From an uncultured Clostridia bacterium (GTDB lineage: Bacteria > Bacillota > Clostridia > Oscillospirales > Acutalibacteraceae), in NCBI GenBank assembly GCA_947585745.1, contig CANPXF010000011.1, forward strand, positions 1-64,000: DNA of 64,000 bases. The letters are read 5' to 3'. Shown here piece after piece: positions 53,483 to 63,616 of the stretch (within the stretch, counting starts at the first letter, position 1; every line of letters starts with the position of its first letter). The notes beneath the pieces were generated by a model. That model saw nothing but the letters and a program-made list of their open reading frames with translations. It ran no database searches and had not been told where the DNA came from. The position numbers and the translations under genes were made by a program.

Positions 53483-55498
53483 ATGAACTATAACTTTAAC
53501 GACGAACGCACAGCGCTTGAACTGTATCACGACGGCGACGCTGTAAGAGCGCAGGATATTATGGGAGCGCACCTTGTCAATTGGGACGGTCGCGAGGGTG
53601 TAGTTTTCCGCGTATGGGCGCCGAACGCTCTGACGGTGTCCGTTATCGGTCCGTTCAACGACTGGAACAATATGAGCAACTATATGTATAAAGTCGGCGA
53701 CAAGGGCGTCTGGGAGCTTTTTATCGAGGGCTTGGGCGAATTTACACGCTATAAATTCTGCATTGAAACTCCTTGGTTTGAAAAAAATATAAAGTCCGAC
53801 CCGTTTGCTTTTCACACAGAAACAAGACCTGACAATACGTCTATCGTGTATAATCTTGAAAAGTATCAGTGGCAGGACGAGGAATGGTTTAAATACAAAA
53901 AGGAACATCCGCACAAGGAACAGCCTATGAATATATACGAAATTCACGCAGGCTCCTGGCGGAGATTCGCTGACGGAAATTTCTTCAGCTACAGAAAATT
54001 AGCGGAAGAGCTTATCCCCTATGTTAAGGAAATGGGATATACCCACATTGAGTTTATGCCGATAACGGAGTATCCGTTTGACGACAGCTGGGGTTATCAG
54101 GTTACGGGATTTTTTGCGCCTACCTCACGTTACGGAGAGCCTGACGATTTAAAGTATTTTATAGATTTGTGCCATCAAAATAATATCGGCGTAATTTTAG
54201 ACTGGGTGCCTGCGCATTTTCCGAAAGACGCCCACGGTCTTGCGCGTTTTGACGGAACCTGCTGTTATGAATATGAGGGCGAGCGCCGAGGCGAACACAA
54301 GGAATGGGGTACCTATGTATTCAATTATGCAAGGTACGAGGTAATAAGCTTTCTTGTTTCAAGCGCGATGTTCTGGATTGAGAAATATCACTTTGACGGA
54401 ATACGCGTTGACGCCGTGGCTTCAATGCTGTATCTCGATTATAACCGTCAAAAGGGCGAATGGGACCCGAATGAATTTGGAGGCAAGGAAAATCTTGAGG
54501 CGGTTGAGTTCATTAAGAGAATGAACACAGCAATCCATATGTACCACCCCGACGCGATGATGATTGCCGAGGAGAGCACCTCGTGGCCGAATGTTTCCAC
54601 TCCCGTGGAAAAAGGCGGACTGGGATTTGACTACAAATGGAATATGGGCTGGATGAACGATATGCTCCACTATATGTCGCTTGACCCGCTCTGGAGGCCC
54701 TTTAACCACGACAGTCTGACGTTCAGCTTCTTCTACGCGTTTTCGGAAAACTTCATTCTCCCGGTTTCGCACGATGAGGTCGTTTACGGAAAACATTCTC
54801 TTATTGATAAAATGCCGGGCGACCCTGCGCAGAAACTCGCGTCCGTGCGCGTATTTATCGCGTATATGATAGCCCACCCGGGCAAAAAGCTCCTGTTTAT
54901 GGGAAGTGAAATAGGTCAGGAAAAAGAATGGGATTCAAATTCCGAGCTTGACTGGGCGGTTTTAGCGGACGAAAATCACCGTATGCTCCACGACTTCTAC
55001 CGCGATATAAACCATTTTTATATTGAAAACAAGGCCTTGTATGAGGTTGACTTTAACTGGGCAGGGTTTAATTGGATTCATCACGACGACTACACAAAAA
55101 GCGTTATAGCTTTTAGAAGAATTGCCAAAGACGGGGAAGAGCTTATCGTTCTTTGCAATTTCCAGCCGACCGCGCATAAGGATTATTACATCGGCGTTCC
55201 CGAATACGGAATTTATGATGAAGTTTTCAACTCCGACGACCCGCGTTACGGCGGAAGCGGAGTAAGCAACGGAAAGGATATTAAAACGGTTGACATAGCT
55301 ATTCACGGCTATAATCAGGCAATCAAAATTAAAATTCCTCCGCTGTCGGTGAGCTTTATAAAGCTCAGAGAAAAGCTTGAACGTCCAATTAAGGCGAAGT
55401 CAGGAAAGAAAAAACCTGTAAAAAAGAAACCCGCAAAGAAAAAAGTAAAAACGGCGTCAAACACAACTGCTGATACTGAAAAAAGCGGGCGCACATAG
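53483..55498 (+). CDS. glgB: 1,4-alpha-glucan branching enzyme
   Basis: A 671-residue GH13 enzyme: N-terminal CBM48 (FRVWAPNALTVSVIGPFNDW), catalytic barrel with HFDGIRVDAVASMLY (nucleophile Asp), MIAEEST (acid Glu) and PVSHDEVVYGKHS, then a C-terminal beta domain. The last 35 residues are an unusual Lys/Pro tail (KKKPVKKKPAKKKVKTA). It adds alpha-1,6 branches to glycogen. AAAGGAGG precedes the ATG. About 180 bases before glgC. Confidence 0.96.
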   Translation: MNYNFNDERTALELYHDGDAVRAQDIMGAHLVNWDGREGVVFRVWAPNALTVSVIGPFNDWNNMSNYMYKVGDKGVWELFIEGLGEFTRYKFCIETPWFEKNIKSDPFAFHTETRPDNTSIVYNLEKYQWQDEEWFKYKKEHPHKEQPMNIYEIHAGSWRRFADGNFFSYRKLAEELIPYVKEMGYTHIEFMPITEYPFDDSWGYQVTGFFAPTSRYGEPDDLKYFIDLCHQNNIGVILDWVPAHFPKDAHGLARFDGTCCYEYEGERRGEHKEWGTYVFNYARYEVISFLVSSAMFWIEKYHFDGIRVDAVASMLYLDYNRQKGEWDPNEFGGKENLEAVEFIKRMNTAIHMYHPDAMMIAEESTSWPNVSTPVEKGGLGFDYKWNMGWMNDMLHYMSLDPLWRPFNHDSLTFSFFYAFSENFILPVSHDEVVYGKHSLIDKMPGDPAQKLASVRVFIAYMIAHPGKKLLFMGSEIGQEKEWDSNSELDWAVLADENHRMLHDFYRDINHFYIENKALYEVDFNWAGFNWIHHDDYTKSVIAFRRIAKDGEELIVLCNFQPTAHKDYYIGVPEYGIYDEVFNSDDPRYGGSGVSNGKDIKTVDIAIHGYNQAIKIKIPPLSVSFIKLREKLERPIKAKSGKKKPVKKKPAKKKVKTASNTTADTEKSGRT

Positions 55499-55679
55499 CG
55501 CGCGTTCGCTTTCGTCTGTCTGCAATACAGTACGTCAGTAAGTTTAAACGCAAAAATATAATGAAATTCAAATTTCCTTTGTTTTCCTTTTTGCTAAAAA
55601 ATTGCTTGTAAAATAAAAAACATAAATTATTATATTTTTAAATATAAATTATACAATATAGATACACGGAGGTTGTAAA

Positions 55680-56876
55680 ATGATACCCAAACAAAAGGTT
55701 GTTGCTATGGTCCTCGCGGGAGGACAAGGTTCAAGGCTGGGCGTTCTCACAAAAAAGCTCGCTAAACCTGCCGTTCCTTTCGGAGGAAAATACAGAATTA
55801 TTGATTTTCCCCTGTCTAACTGCGTAAACTCCGGAATAGAGGCCGTTGGTATTCTCACCCAGTACCAGCCCCTGGTACTCAACGAATATATCGGAAACGG
55901 TCAGCCGTGGGATCTTGACGGTATGCATTCCGGCGCGAATTGCTTAAGCCCATACGAGGCTTTGGGCAGAGCGGACTGGTACTCGGGAACAGCTAACGCA
56001 ATTTACCAGAACATAAGCTATATCGACAGATATAATCCCGATTATGTTCTGATTCTTTCAGGCGACCATATTTATAAAATGGATTATAACGAAATGCTTG
56101 AATTTCACAAGGAAAATGACGCGTCATGCACTATCGCCTCAATTGACGTTCCCAAGGAAGAAGCCTCGCGCTTTGGAATTTTAAATACCAATGAGGACTG
56201 CTCAATTTATGAATTTGACGAAAAGCCAAAGCACCCGAAAAGCACAAACGCGTCTATGGGAATTTATATTTTCAGTTGGGATAAGCTCAGAAAATATCTT
56301 ATTGACGACGCTAACGACCCCGACTCCTCAAACGACTTCGGCAAAAACGTTCTCCCTGCTATGCTTAACGCGGGCGAGAAAATGTTTGCGTACCCGTTCG
56401 AGGGATATTGGAAGGACGTCGGAACGATAGACAGTCTTTGGGAAGCCAATATGGACCTTCTCGACCCAAACGTAGCTTTGGACCTTAACAATATTTATTC
56501 ACGCAACCCGATGATGCCTCCGCACTACATAGCTGACGGAGTTTCAATTCAAAACTCTTTAATCGCAGACGGTTGTAACGTAAACGGTGACCTTGAATTT
56601 TCTATCCTTTTCGCAGGGGTTACGATAGGAAAAGGCGCGACAATTAACTCGTCGATTATTATGCCCGGAGCTGTCATTGAAGACGGCGCAAAGGTTGAAT
56701 TTGCCATTGTTGCGGAAAATTCGATTATCGGAAAGAACGCTGTTGTCGGGGCTAATCCGAGCGACGTTGAGAATCGCGACGACTGGGGAGTAACCGTTAT
56801 AGGAGATAACATTAAAATCGGAGATAACGTTGTTGTACCTCCTAAGGCTATGATAGATAAGGATATGGAGGTTTAA
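55680..56876 (+). CDS. glgC: Glucose-1-phosphate adenylyltransferase, catalytic subunit
   Basis: A 398-residue enzyme making ADP-glucose. Nucleotide loop [26 protein letters not shown] is intact, with IFSWDKL and [18 protein letters not shown], and a C-terminal left-handed beta helix. It pairs with GlgD, encoded three bases downstream of its stop. GGAGG lies six bases before the ATG. Confidence 0.97.
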   Translation: MIPKQKVVAMVLAGGQGSRLGVLTKKLAKPAVPFGGKYRIIDFPLSNCVNSGIEAVGILTQYQPLVLNEYIGNGQPWDLDGMHSGANCLSPYEALGRADWYSGTANAIYQNISYIDRYNPDYVLILSGDHIYKMDYNEMLEFHKENDASCTIASIDVPKEEASRFGILNTNEDCSIYEFDEKPKHPKSTNASMGIYIFSWDKLRKYLIDDANDPDSSNDFGKNVLPAMLNAGEKMFAYPFEGYWKDVGTIDSLWEANMDLLDPNVALDLNNIYSRNPMMPPHYIADGVSIQNSLIADGCNVNGDLEFSILFAGVTIGKGATINSSIIMPGAVIEDGAKVEFAIVAENSIIGKNAVVGANPSDVENRDDWGVTVIGDNIKIGDNVVVPPKAMIDKDMEV

Positions 56877-56879
56877 CAG

Positions 56880-57986
56880 ATGAAAAGTAACGACGTATTA
56901 GGACTGATTTTTTCAAATTCCTGTGAAACAACATTAACGGAATTGACCGCTCACCGCACTACCGCCTCCGTTCCAATCGGCGGAAAATACAGAATGATTG
57001 ACTTTGTTTTATCAAATTTAGCAAACTCAAACGTAAATAACGTGGGAATTGTTGCAAAAAGCGGATTTATGTCGCTTATGGACCATATCGGTTCGGGTTC
57101 CGCGTGGGATTTATCTAAAAAAAGAAGCGGAATTACTATTCTTCCTCCGTACGCGGGGGTCAGCTTTTCAAATAAAATTGAAACTCTTTATCAGCTCAGA
57201 GGATATTTTGAGGACGCTGATGAAAACTACGTTCTCCTCACGGAAAGCAACGTAATTTTCAATTTGGATTTTTCCGAGTTTTTCTATCTTCATTCCGTTA
57301 ACGACGCAGACATCACCCTGCTTTACAAGCATATGGCTGTACCCGAAAAATCAACTCCGACAGTTATCAAGCATAATAACGTCGGCAAGATTGAAAAGGT
57401 TCTTATTCAGCCGAACATTAAGGGCAAGGAAAATATTTACCTCGGAACGCTGATTATGAAAAAGGAGCTTTTCCTGAATCTTATCAATAAGGCGATAAGC
57501 GAAAACGAGCTTAATTTTAACCGCCTCATTCAGAAATGGGCGGCAGAATATAACGTATTCGCGTACGAATGTCCAAGCACCTGCACGGTAATCAGCTCGA
57601 TGAACGAATACTATAAGTTTAATATGGGACTTATGAACGGAGAACTCAGAAAGGAGCTTTTCCGAACCGACAGACCTATCCTCACTAAAGTCAGAGATGA
57701 CGCTCCGTGCAAATACGGACTTACAAGCTCGGTTAAAAACTCGCTTGTATCTCAGGGCTGTTTTATTGAGGGCGAGGTTGAAAACTGCGTAATTTCAAAG
57801 GGCGTTCATATTGCTAAAGGCGCAAAGGTAAGCAACTGTATTATTATGCAGGATACTGAAATCGGAGAGGACTGCAACCTTAACTACCTTATTATTGACA
57901 AAGATGTCGAAATCGCGCCCGGAAAAGCAATGGCAGGCGCCGACTCTTATCCTATTCACATTGAAAAGAAATCTGTAATTAATTAA
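56880..57986 (+). CDS. glgD: Glucose-1-phosphate adenylyltransferase, GlgD subunit
   Basis: A 368-residue paralogue of GlgC in which the nucleotide loop is degraded (GLIFSNSCETTLTELTAHR replaces GGQGSRL), while IGGKYRMIDFVLSNLANS is kept. GlgD is known as the weakly active or regulatory partner of GlgC in Firmicutes. GGAGG from the end of glgC serves as its RBS. Confidence 0.95.
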   Translation: MKSNDVLGLIFSNSCETTLTELTAHRTTASVPIGGKYRMIDFVLSNLANSNVNNVGIVAKSGFMSLMDHIGSGSAWDLSKKRSGITILPPYAGVSFSNKIETLYQLRGYFEDADENYVLLTESNVIFNLDFSEFFYLHSVNDADITLLYKHMAVPEKSTPTVIKHNNVGKIEKVLIQPNIKGKENIYLGTLIMKKELFLNLINKAISENELNFNRLIQKWAAEYNVFAYECPSTCTVISSMNEYYKFNMGLMNGELRKELFRTDRPILTKVRDDAPCKYGLTSSVKNSLVSQGCFIEGEVENCVISKGVHIAKGAKVSNCIIMQDTEIGEDCNLNYLIIDKDVEIAPGKAMAGADSYPIHIEKKSVIN

Positions 57987-57998
57987 GGAGGACATAAA

Positions 57999-59426
57999 AT
58001 GAGAATTCTTTACTGTACATCTGAAGCCAATCCATTTGCAGGCTCGGGCGGACTTGCCGACGTAGCGGGCTCTCTGCCTCACGCTCTGTGTCGTAAAGGC
58101 CAGGACTGCCGAATTGTTATGCCGCTTTACGGTACAATTCCGCAGGATTTGAAAAATCAAATGAGTTTTATCGCGAACTTTACCGTTCCCGTAGCCTGGA
58201 GGCATCAATACTGCGGACTTTTCTGGGCAAAATGGAACGAATGCGTTTACTATTTCATTGATAACGAGTATTACTTTAAGCGGGGAACGCTTTACGGTTC
58301 TTATGACGACGCGGAGAGATTTTCATTCTTCTCAAGAGCTATTCTTGAAATGCTTCCGTATATAGACTTCCACCCCGACATTATTCATACAAACGACTGG
58401 CAAACCGCCCTGGTTCCGACCTATTACTACCTTTTCTACTCCAAGAATCCGTGGTACGCAAATATTAAAAACATATTTACTATCCACAACATTCAGTATC
58501 AGGGAATGTACGGCTGGGAGGTCAACACAGAGTGTGTAGGTATCCCTCCCGAGGAGGCAAATATCCTCGAAATGGACGGAAAGCTGAATATGGTTAAGGG
58601 CGCTATCGAAACCGCGGTTCGAGTTACGACCGTATCCCCCACCTACGCTCTTGAAATCCGCGACCCGTGGTACAGCTTCGGCCTTTATCACGAGCTTAAT
58701 CTCCGCCACTATAAGCTTTGCGGAGTTAAAAACGGCATTGACCTCGAAAGCTATAACCCCGAAACCGACTATCAGCTTTATTGTAACTACTCAAAGGACG
58801 ATATGAGCGGTAAGGGCGTATGTAAGCAAAAGCTTCAGGAGCGCCTCTGCCTTGAGCAAAGATGGGACGTTCCGATTGTAGCGATGGTTACACGGCTTGT
58901 GGAGCATAAGGGTTTGGACCTTGTGCGTATGGGACTTGAGGAGCTTATGAATACGGAGAATATGCAGTTTGTAATTCTCGGTTCAGGCGATGAGGAGTAC
59001 GAGCAGTTTTTCCGTGATATGCAGTGGAAATATCCGGGTCGTCTTTGCTTCTGTCACGGATTTGTTCCCGAGCTTGCGCGTAAAATTTACTCGGGCGCTG
59101 ATATTTTCCTTATGCCGTCAAAAATGGAGCCGTGCGGGCTTTCACAGATGATTGCCCTGCGTTACGGCACAATACCCGTAGTCCGTGAAACGGGAGGACT
59201 TAAGGACTCCGTATTCGACAGCGCTGACGGTTACGGCAACGGCTTTACCTTTGCGAATTACTACACCGCCGATTTACAGGGCGCGGTAAGGAGAGCGTTG
59301 TGGGGTATTCAGGATAACGAAGGCTGGCACAAGCTGATGTGGCGCGCGATGATGAGCGACAACAGCTGGGAGCGTTCAGCTCAGGATTATCTGAATATAT
59401 ATAACGATACCTTAAACTGGGCATAA
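57999..59426 (+). CDS. glgA: Glycogen synthase (ADP-glucose)
   Basis: A 475-residue GT5 enzyme: N-terminal SGGLADVAGSLPHALCRKGQ for ADP-glucose binding, IHTNDWQTALVP, and C-terminal SKMEPCGLSQMIALRYGTIPVV with the catalytic Glu. It elongates alpha-1,4-glucan. AAGGAGG precedes the ATG, 12 bases after glgD. Last gene of the glycogen operon. Confidence 0.97.
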   Translation: MRILYCTSEANPFAGSGGLADVAGSLPHALCRKGQDCRIVMPLYGTIPQDLKNQMSFIANFTVPVAWRHQYCGLFWAKWNECVYYFIDNEYYFKRGTLYGSYDDAERFSFFSRAILEMLPYIDFHPDIIHTNDWQTALVPTYYYLFYSKNPWYANIKNIFTIHNIQYQGMYGWEVNTECVGIPPEEANILEMDGKLNMVKGAIETAVRVTTVSPTYALEIRDPWYSFGLYHELNLRHYKLCGVKNGIDLESYNPETDYQLYCNYSKDDMSGKGVCKQKLQERLCLEQRWDVPIVAMVTRLVEHKGLDLVRMGLEELMNTENMQFVILGSGDEEYEQFFRDMQWKYPGRLCFCHGFVPELARKIYSGADIFLMPSKMEPCGLSQMIALRYGTIPVVRETGGLKDSVFDSADGYGNGFTFANYYTADLQGAVRRALWGIQDNEGWHKLMWRAMMSDNSWERSAQDYLNIYNDTLNWA

Positions 59427-59455
59427 AAATTAATAAATAATTTATCATTTTAAAA

Positions 59456-59520
59456 AGGATACCTTAATAGATTAACCCGTAATTAAAGCTTACGGGAAAT
59501 CTGAAAAGGTATCCTCTTTT
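59456..59520 (+). terminator. Terminator of the glycogen operon
   Basis: Outer stem AGGATACCTT/AAGGTATCCT with inner GATT/AATC and CCCGTA/TACGGG, followed by CTTTT. Confidence 0.85.
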
Positions 59521-59535
59521 AATTTAAAAATCAGG

Positions 59536-59564
59536 TTGTGGGTAAAGAAAAAATATGTTATAAT
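59536..59564 (+). promoter_or_regulatory. Promoter of azlCD
   Basis: TTGTGG (59536-59541) and TATAAT (59559-59564) with a 17-base spacer. Confidence 0.6.
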
Positions 59565-59593
59565 TTTCTGAGTTATTATAAGCGGTGACTTCT

Positions 59594-60286
59594 ATGAAAA
59601 ATGTTATTAAGAAAACATTTAAATATACCCTGCCTGTTTTGTTCGGATACATACCGCTGGGATTTGCTTTCGGAATTTTGCTTCAATCCGCTGGATACGG
59701 ACCGATATGGGCTTTTTTTATGAGCGTTTTTATATACGCGGGTACGGGACAATTCCTCTGCGTTGAACTTCTTGCGGTCGGCGCGTCGATTCCGCAGGTT
59801 ATATTAATGACCTTTCTGCTTCATTTCAGACACTTTTTTTACGGACTGTCACTTATAAACAAATACAAGGGTACGGGAAAATTTAAGCTGTATATGATTT
59901 TCGGACTGACCGATGAAACTTACGCGCTCGTTTCGACCTCCAAGCCTCCAAAAGACGTTAAGCCGTCACATTTTTACACGGCGATTACGCTTTTAAACCA
60001 TTGTTATTGGATAACGGGGAGCGTGCTTGGGGCCTCATTCGGCTCGCTTTTTACGTTCAACTCAAAGGGTATTGACTTTGTTATGACGGCGCTTTTCGCC
60101 GTGCTTGTCGTTGAGCAATGGAAAAGCAACAAAAATCACATTCCCGCTTTAATCGGCTTCGCCGTACCTGTACTGAGTTTAATTATACTCGGAGCGGACA
60201 ACTTCCTCATACCTGCGCTGTTTATTGTATCGGTACTGCTTATGTGTCTCCGCCCTATGCTTGAAGAAAAGGGGGAAAGACTATGA
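59594..60286 (+). CDS. azlC: AzlC: branched-chain amino acid exporter, large subunit
   Basis: A 230-residue membrane protein with the family signature PVLFGYIPLGFAFGILLQSAG and FIYAGTGQFLCVELLA, and LLHFRHFFYGLS. With AzlD it exports branched-chain amino acids and analogues. The start is the ATG after GGTGA. Overlaps azlD by four bases. Confidence 0.93.
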   Translation: MKNVIKKTFKYTLPVLFGYIPLGFAFGILLQSAGYGPIWAFFMSVFIYAGTGQFLCVELLAVGASIPQVILMTFLLHFRHFFYGLSLINKYKGTGKFKLYMIFGLTDETYALVSTSKPPKDVKPSHFYTAITLLNHCYWITGSVLGASFGSLFTFNSKGIDFVMTALFAVLVVEQWKSNKNHIPALIGFAVPVLSLIILGADNFLIPALFIVSVLLMCLRPMLEEKGERL

Positions 60287-60615
60287 GCGATTTTTCAGTT
60301 TCGGTTTCAATTGTCGCGACTATGGCGATAGTAACCGCCCTCACGCGATTTATCCCGTTTATACTTTTTGACAGAGGAAAACAAGCGCCGAGCTGGATAA
60401 AATACCTCGGTTATGTTCTCCCGTCGGCAATAATGAGTGTTCTGTTGATTTACTGTCTTAAAGATGTAAACTTTACAGGCGGAAATTTCGGTATTCCAGA
60501 GCTTGTCTGCATAGCTGTCGCGATAGGTCTTCATATTTGGAAAGGAAACGTGCTTTTAAGTATCGGAGCGAGCACAGTTTTATATATGATTTTTGTGCAG
60601 GTTGTGTTCATATAA
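60283..60615 (+). CDS. azlD: AzlD: branched-chain amino acid exporter, small subunit
   Basis: A 110-residue membrane protein with four hydrophobic segments and TALTRFIPFILF...LGYVLPSAIMSVL, typical of AzlD. Start overlaps the azlC stop (ATGA), indicating coupled synthesis. Confidence 0.92.
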   Translation: MSDFSVSVSIVATMAIVTALTRFIPFILFDRGKQAPSWIKYLGYVLPSAIMSVLLIYCLKDVNFTGGNFGIPELVCIAVAIGLHIWKGNVLLSIGASTVLYMIFVQVVFI

Positions 60616-60643
60616 AAAGCCTTCTCATTTAAGAGAAGGCTTT
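60616..60643. terminator. Shared terminator between azlD and the EamA gene
   Basis: Stem AAAGCCTTCTC/GAGAAGGCTTT lies one base past azlD and contains the last codons and stop of the convergent EamA gene. It can end both transcripts. Confidence 0.85.
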
Positions 60644-61494
60644 CTGTTATTGTACAGGAACATCAAAAGCGCCATAGAAACGATAATTACATAACCGATT
60701 ACCGAATAAACATCGGGAATATCTGCAAACACTAAAAATCCGAGCGCTGAGGCAAAAATAATCTGGCTGTAGTCGTAAATGGAAATTTCCCTTGCAGGGG
60801 CGTAGGTATAAGCCGCAGTAATGGAGAACTGACCGCCCGCGGCGCTAAGTCCGGCGAGGAGGAGAAAAATAAGCTGTTGCAGTGTGAACATTTTAAAATC
60901 GAATATCATAAACGGTATCATACTAAGACAGCTCACACCAGAAAAGAACAGAACGATAAAACTTCCCTTCTCTCCCCTTTTCCCGAGAGCGCGAACCATA
61001 GAATACGCGGCTCCCGCGCCTACTCCGCCTAAAAGTCCGCACAAAGACGGTACTAAATCGGCATTGACAAAACTCGGCTTTACAACGAACATCGCGCCGA
61101 TGAACGCTCCGATTAAAATTAAAACCTGCGGAAATTTCAGTCTTTCTTTAAGAAAAATAAGCGAAAATATTATCGCAAAAAAAGGCGACATTTTATTGAG
61201 AATTGACGCGTCGCCTAAGGCAAGATGGTCAACAGCGTAAAAGTTTCCGAGGATTCCCAAGGTTCCCGCAAGCGAGCGTCCAAGCAGAAGGGGAAGATTT
61301 CTTTTTTGAAAATGAAAGCTCTGTTTATCCTTAATCATAATGGCAAGAGCGAATATAAATGCGACAAAATTTCTAAAAAAGCTTTTTTCAGGCGTTGGCA
61401 AATCTCCCGAAAGTCGAACAAACATATTCATCAGCGCAAAACAGAACGCCGATATAATTATCATAATTATGCCCATATATTTTTTGTTTCGCAT
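60625..61494 (-). CDS. EamA/DMT-family transporter
   Basis: A 289-residue membrane protein with ten hydrophobic segments in two EamA repeats (SAFCFALMNMFVRLSGDLP; LLLAGLSAAGGQFSITAAYTYAPA). This family exports metabolites such as amino acids; substrate unknown. GAGGTG lies nine bases before the ATG. It runs convergent to azlCD; its stop lies in the shared terminator. Confidence 0.9.
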   Translation of the reverse strand: MRNKKYMGIIMIIISAFCFALMNMFVRLSGDLPTPEKSFFRNFVAFIFALAIMIKDKQSFHFQKRNLPLLLGRSLAGTLGILGNFYAVDHLALGDASILNKMSPFFAIIFSLIFLKERLKFPQVLILIGAFIGAMFVVKPSFVNADLVPSLCGLLGGVGAGAAYSMVRALGKRGEKGSFIVLFFSGVSCLSMIPFMIFDFKMFTLQQLIFLLLAGLSAAGGQFSITAAYTYAPAREISIYDYSQIIFASALGFLVFADIPDVYSVIGYVIIVSMALLMFLYNNRKPSLK

Positions 61495-61550
61495 TACTTA
61501 ATTCACCTCAACGGTTAATATAATATCACAGTTTTAAATTTTCAGCAAGG

Positions 61551-61582
61551 AAAAGCGCTATCGAATAAACGATAGCGCTTTT
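61551..61582 (-). terminator. Terminator of the alpha (rpoA) operon
   Basis: Stem AAAAGCGCTATCG/CGATAGCGCTTTT with a six-base loop, 14 bases past rplQ. Confidence 0.85.
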
Positions 61583-61595
61583 GGTATTGATAAAA

Positions 61596-61937
61596 TTAAA
61601 CTAACTCAATGACTGCCATTTCAGCCGCGTCGCCGCGACGCGGACCGATTTTTGTAATACGGGTATAACCGCCGTTTCTGTCCTTATATTTGGGAGCAAT
61701 CTCATCAAAAAGCTTCTTTGTTACGTCTTCCTTAGTAACGAATCTCATAACAAGACGCTTATTTGCGAGAGAGTTGTCCTTAGCTATAGTAATCATTTTC
61801 TCCGCCATTGAGCTTACCTCTTTAGCGCGAGTAACCGTAGTTTCTATTTTGCCCTTTTCTAAAAGGAAAGTAACCATTGCGCGGAGCATTGCGGTTCTCT
61901 GGGCAGTAGTTCTTCCAAGCTTTCTTGTACCTGGCAT
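61596..61937 (-). CDS. rplQ: Ribosomal protein L17
   Basis: 113 residues, typical short Firmicutes L17, starting [19 protein letters not shown] and ending [18 protein letters not shown] precedes the ATG. Last gene of the rpsK-rpsD-rpoA-rplQ operon. Confidence 0.97.
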   Translation of the reverse strand: MPGTRKLGRTTAQRTAMLRAMVTFLLEKGKIETTVTRAKEVSSMAEKMITIAKDNSLANKRLVMRFVTKEDVTKKLFDEIAPKYKDRNGGYTRITKIGPRRGDAAEMAVIELV

Positions 61938-61973
61938 ACTAATTCACTCCTTTTTTGTTATTTTAAAAGGATT

Positions 61974-62927
61974 TTATTCGTCTTCCTTTTTTAGGCTGAA
62001 GCCGAGGCTGTCGAGCTTAAACTCAACTTCCTCAAGCGACTTACGTCCAAGGTTACGAACTTTCATCATATCCTCTGTTGTTTTGTTTGTCAGGTCTTCA
62101 ACTGTATTTATACCTGCACGCTTTAAGCAGTTGAATGAACGAACAGAAAGGTCAAGCTCCTCAATCGTCATTTCAAGAACCTTCTCCTTGCCCTTCTCGT
62201 CCTTTTCAACCATAATCTCGCTGTTTGTAACGCTGTCGGAAAGGTTTACAAACAGGTTAAGATGCTCTGTGAGTACCTTAGCGGCGAGAGAAACCGCCTC
62301 CTGCGCGTTGATTACACCGTTTGTCCAAACATCGAGCGTAAGCTTGTCATAGTCGGTAATCTGACCGACACGGGTATTATCAACAGTATAATTAACCTTT
62401 AAAACGGGTGTATAAATTGAATCAATCGGCAGAACTCCGATTACGTTATTTCCTGCAAGCTGTTTATTTCGTTCGCCCGGAACGTAACCTCTGCCCCTGT
62501 CAAGTGTAATTTCAATATTAAGCTTTGCATCGTCTGCTAATGTCGCGATATGAAGCTCGGGGTTTAAAATCTCAACCTCCGCGTCGTGCTTTATATCAGC
62601 CGCAGTTACCTTGCAGGGACCCTCGGCGGCAATTTCTACTACCTTAGGAGCCGTGTCAAGGAGTTTAGGAACAAGGCTTTTAATATTTAGCGCAATTTCG
62701 GTAACGTCTTCTTTTACTCCCGGAACAGTTGAAAACTCGTGGAGTACGCCGTTAATCTTAATAGAAGTAACCGCGCAACCCTCAAGTGACGAGAGGAGTA
62801 CTCTCCTCAAACTGTTACCTAATGTATTACCAAATCCACGCTCAAGAGGTTCTACGACAAATCTGCCGTATTTTCCGTCATCTGTGAGTTCTTCTGTTTC
62901 TATTCTTGGTTTTTCAATCTCTATCAT
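61974..62927 (-). CDS. rpoA: RNA polymerase alpha subunit
   Basis: A 317-residue subunit with N-terminal assembly domain ([27 protein letters not shown]) and C-terminal domain ([37 protein letters not shown]). AAGGAGG precedes the ATG. Standard position between rpsD and rplQ. Confidence 0.98.
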   Translation of the reverse strand: MIEIEKPRIETEELTDDGKYGRFVVEPLERGFGNTLGNSLRRVLLSSLEGCAVTSIKINGVLHEFSTVPGVKEDVTEIALNIKSLVPKLLDTAPKVVEIAAEGPCKVTAADIKHDAEVEILNPELHIATLADDAKLNIEITLDRGRGYVPGERNKQLAGNNVIGVLPIDSIYTPVLKVNYTVDNTRVGQITDYDKLTLDVWTNGVINAQEAVSLAAKVLTEHLNLFVNLSDSVTNSEIMVEKDEKGKEKVLEMTIEELDLSVRSFNCLKRAGINTVEDLTNKTTEDMMKVRNLGRKSLEEVEFKLDSLGFSLKKEDE

Positions 62928-62997
62928 AGTGAATCCTCCTTATTAGGCAGCTAAATAGCTGTCGTTTTGTAATCTGCCTTTAATAAACTTATGTGGA

Positions 62998-63594
62998 TTA
63001 CTTGGAGTACAACTCGACAATGAGATGCTCTTCTACCGGGAAGTCAATATCCTCTCTCTCGGGCTCTGCAATCACCTTGCCGCCGAGATTATTAGAAGCT
63101 TTCTCAAGCCACTTGGGAGTAGCTGTGGAATTATTCTCTGCAATAGCCTTAAAACGAGTAGTAGAAGCGCTGCTCTGTTTAACCTCGATAACATCGCCGA
63201 CCTTTACAAGATAAGAAGGAATGTTCACCTTCTTGCCGTTTACAGTAAAGTGAGCGTGGCTGACGAGCTGACGAGCCTCACGGCGTGTAGACGCAAGACC
63301 AAGTCTGAAAACTACGTTGTCAAGTCTATGTTCAATAAGAGTAAGGAGTACAGAACCTGTCTTTCCCTGAGCTTTTTCAGCTTTCTCATAGTAAGCTCTG
63401 AACTGCTTTTCCATTATACCGTAAATAAACTTAACCTTCTGCTTTTCGGTAAGCTGGAGGCTGTATTCACTCTTTTTTCTTCTTGAGTTACCGTTCGGGT
63501 TTCTGAATGAACTCTTGCCCGAATAACCCATTACTGCAGGAGAAATACCGAGAGCTCTGCAGCGTTTAGCGATAGGCTGTCTGTTTTTTGCCAT
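62998..63594 (-). CDS. rpsD: Ribosomal protein S4
   Basis: 198 residues with an S4 RNA-binding domain (RLDNVVFRLGLASTRREARQLVSHAHF). The N-terminus MAKNRQPIAKRCRALGISP lacks the zinc-binding cysteines of some S4 proteins. AAGGAGG lies upstream of the ATG. Confidence 0.97.
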   Translation of the reverse strand: MAKNRQPIAKRCRALGISPAVMGYSGKSSFRNPNGNSRRKKSEYSLQLTEKQKVKFIYGIMEKQFRAYYEKAEKAQGKTGSVLLTLIEHRLDNVVFRLGLASTRREARQLVSHAHFTVNGKKVNIPSYLVKVGDVIEVKQSSASTTRFKAIAENNSTATPKWLEKASNNLGGKVIAEPEREDIDFPVEEHLIVELYSK

Positions 63595-63616
63595 CTTAAA
63601 TTTCCTCCTTTATATA

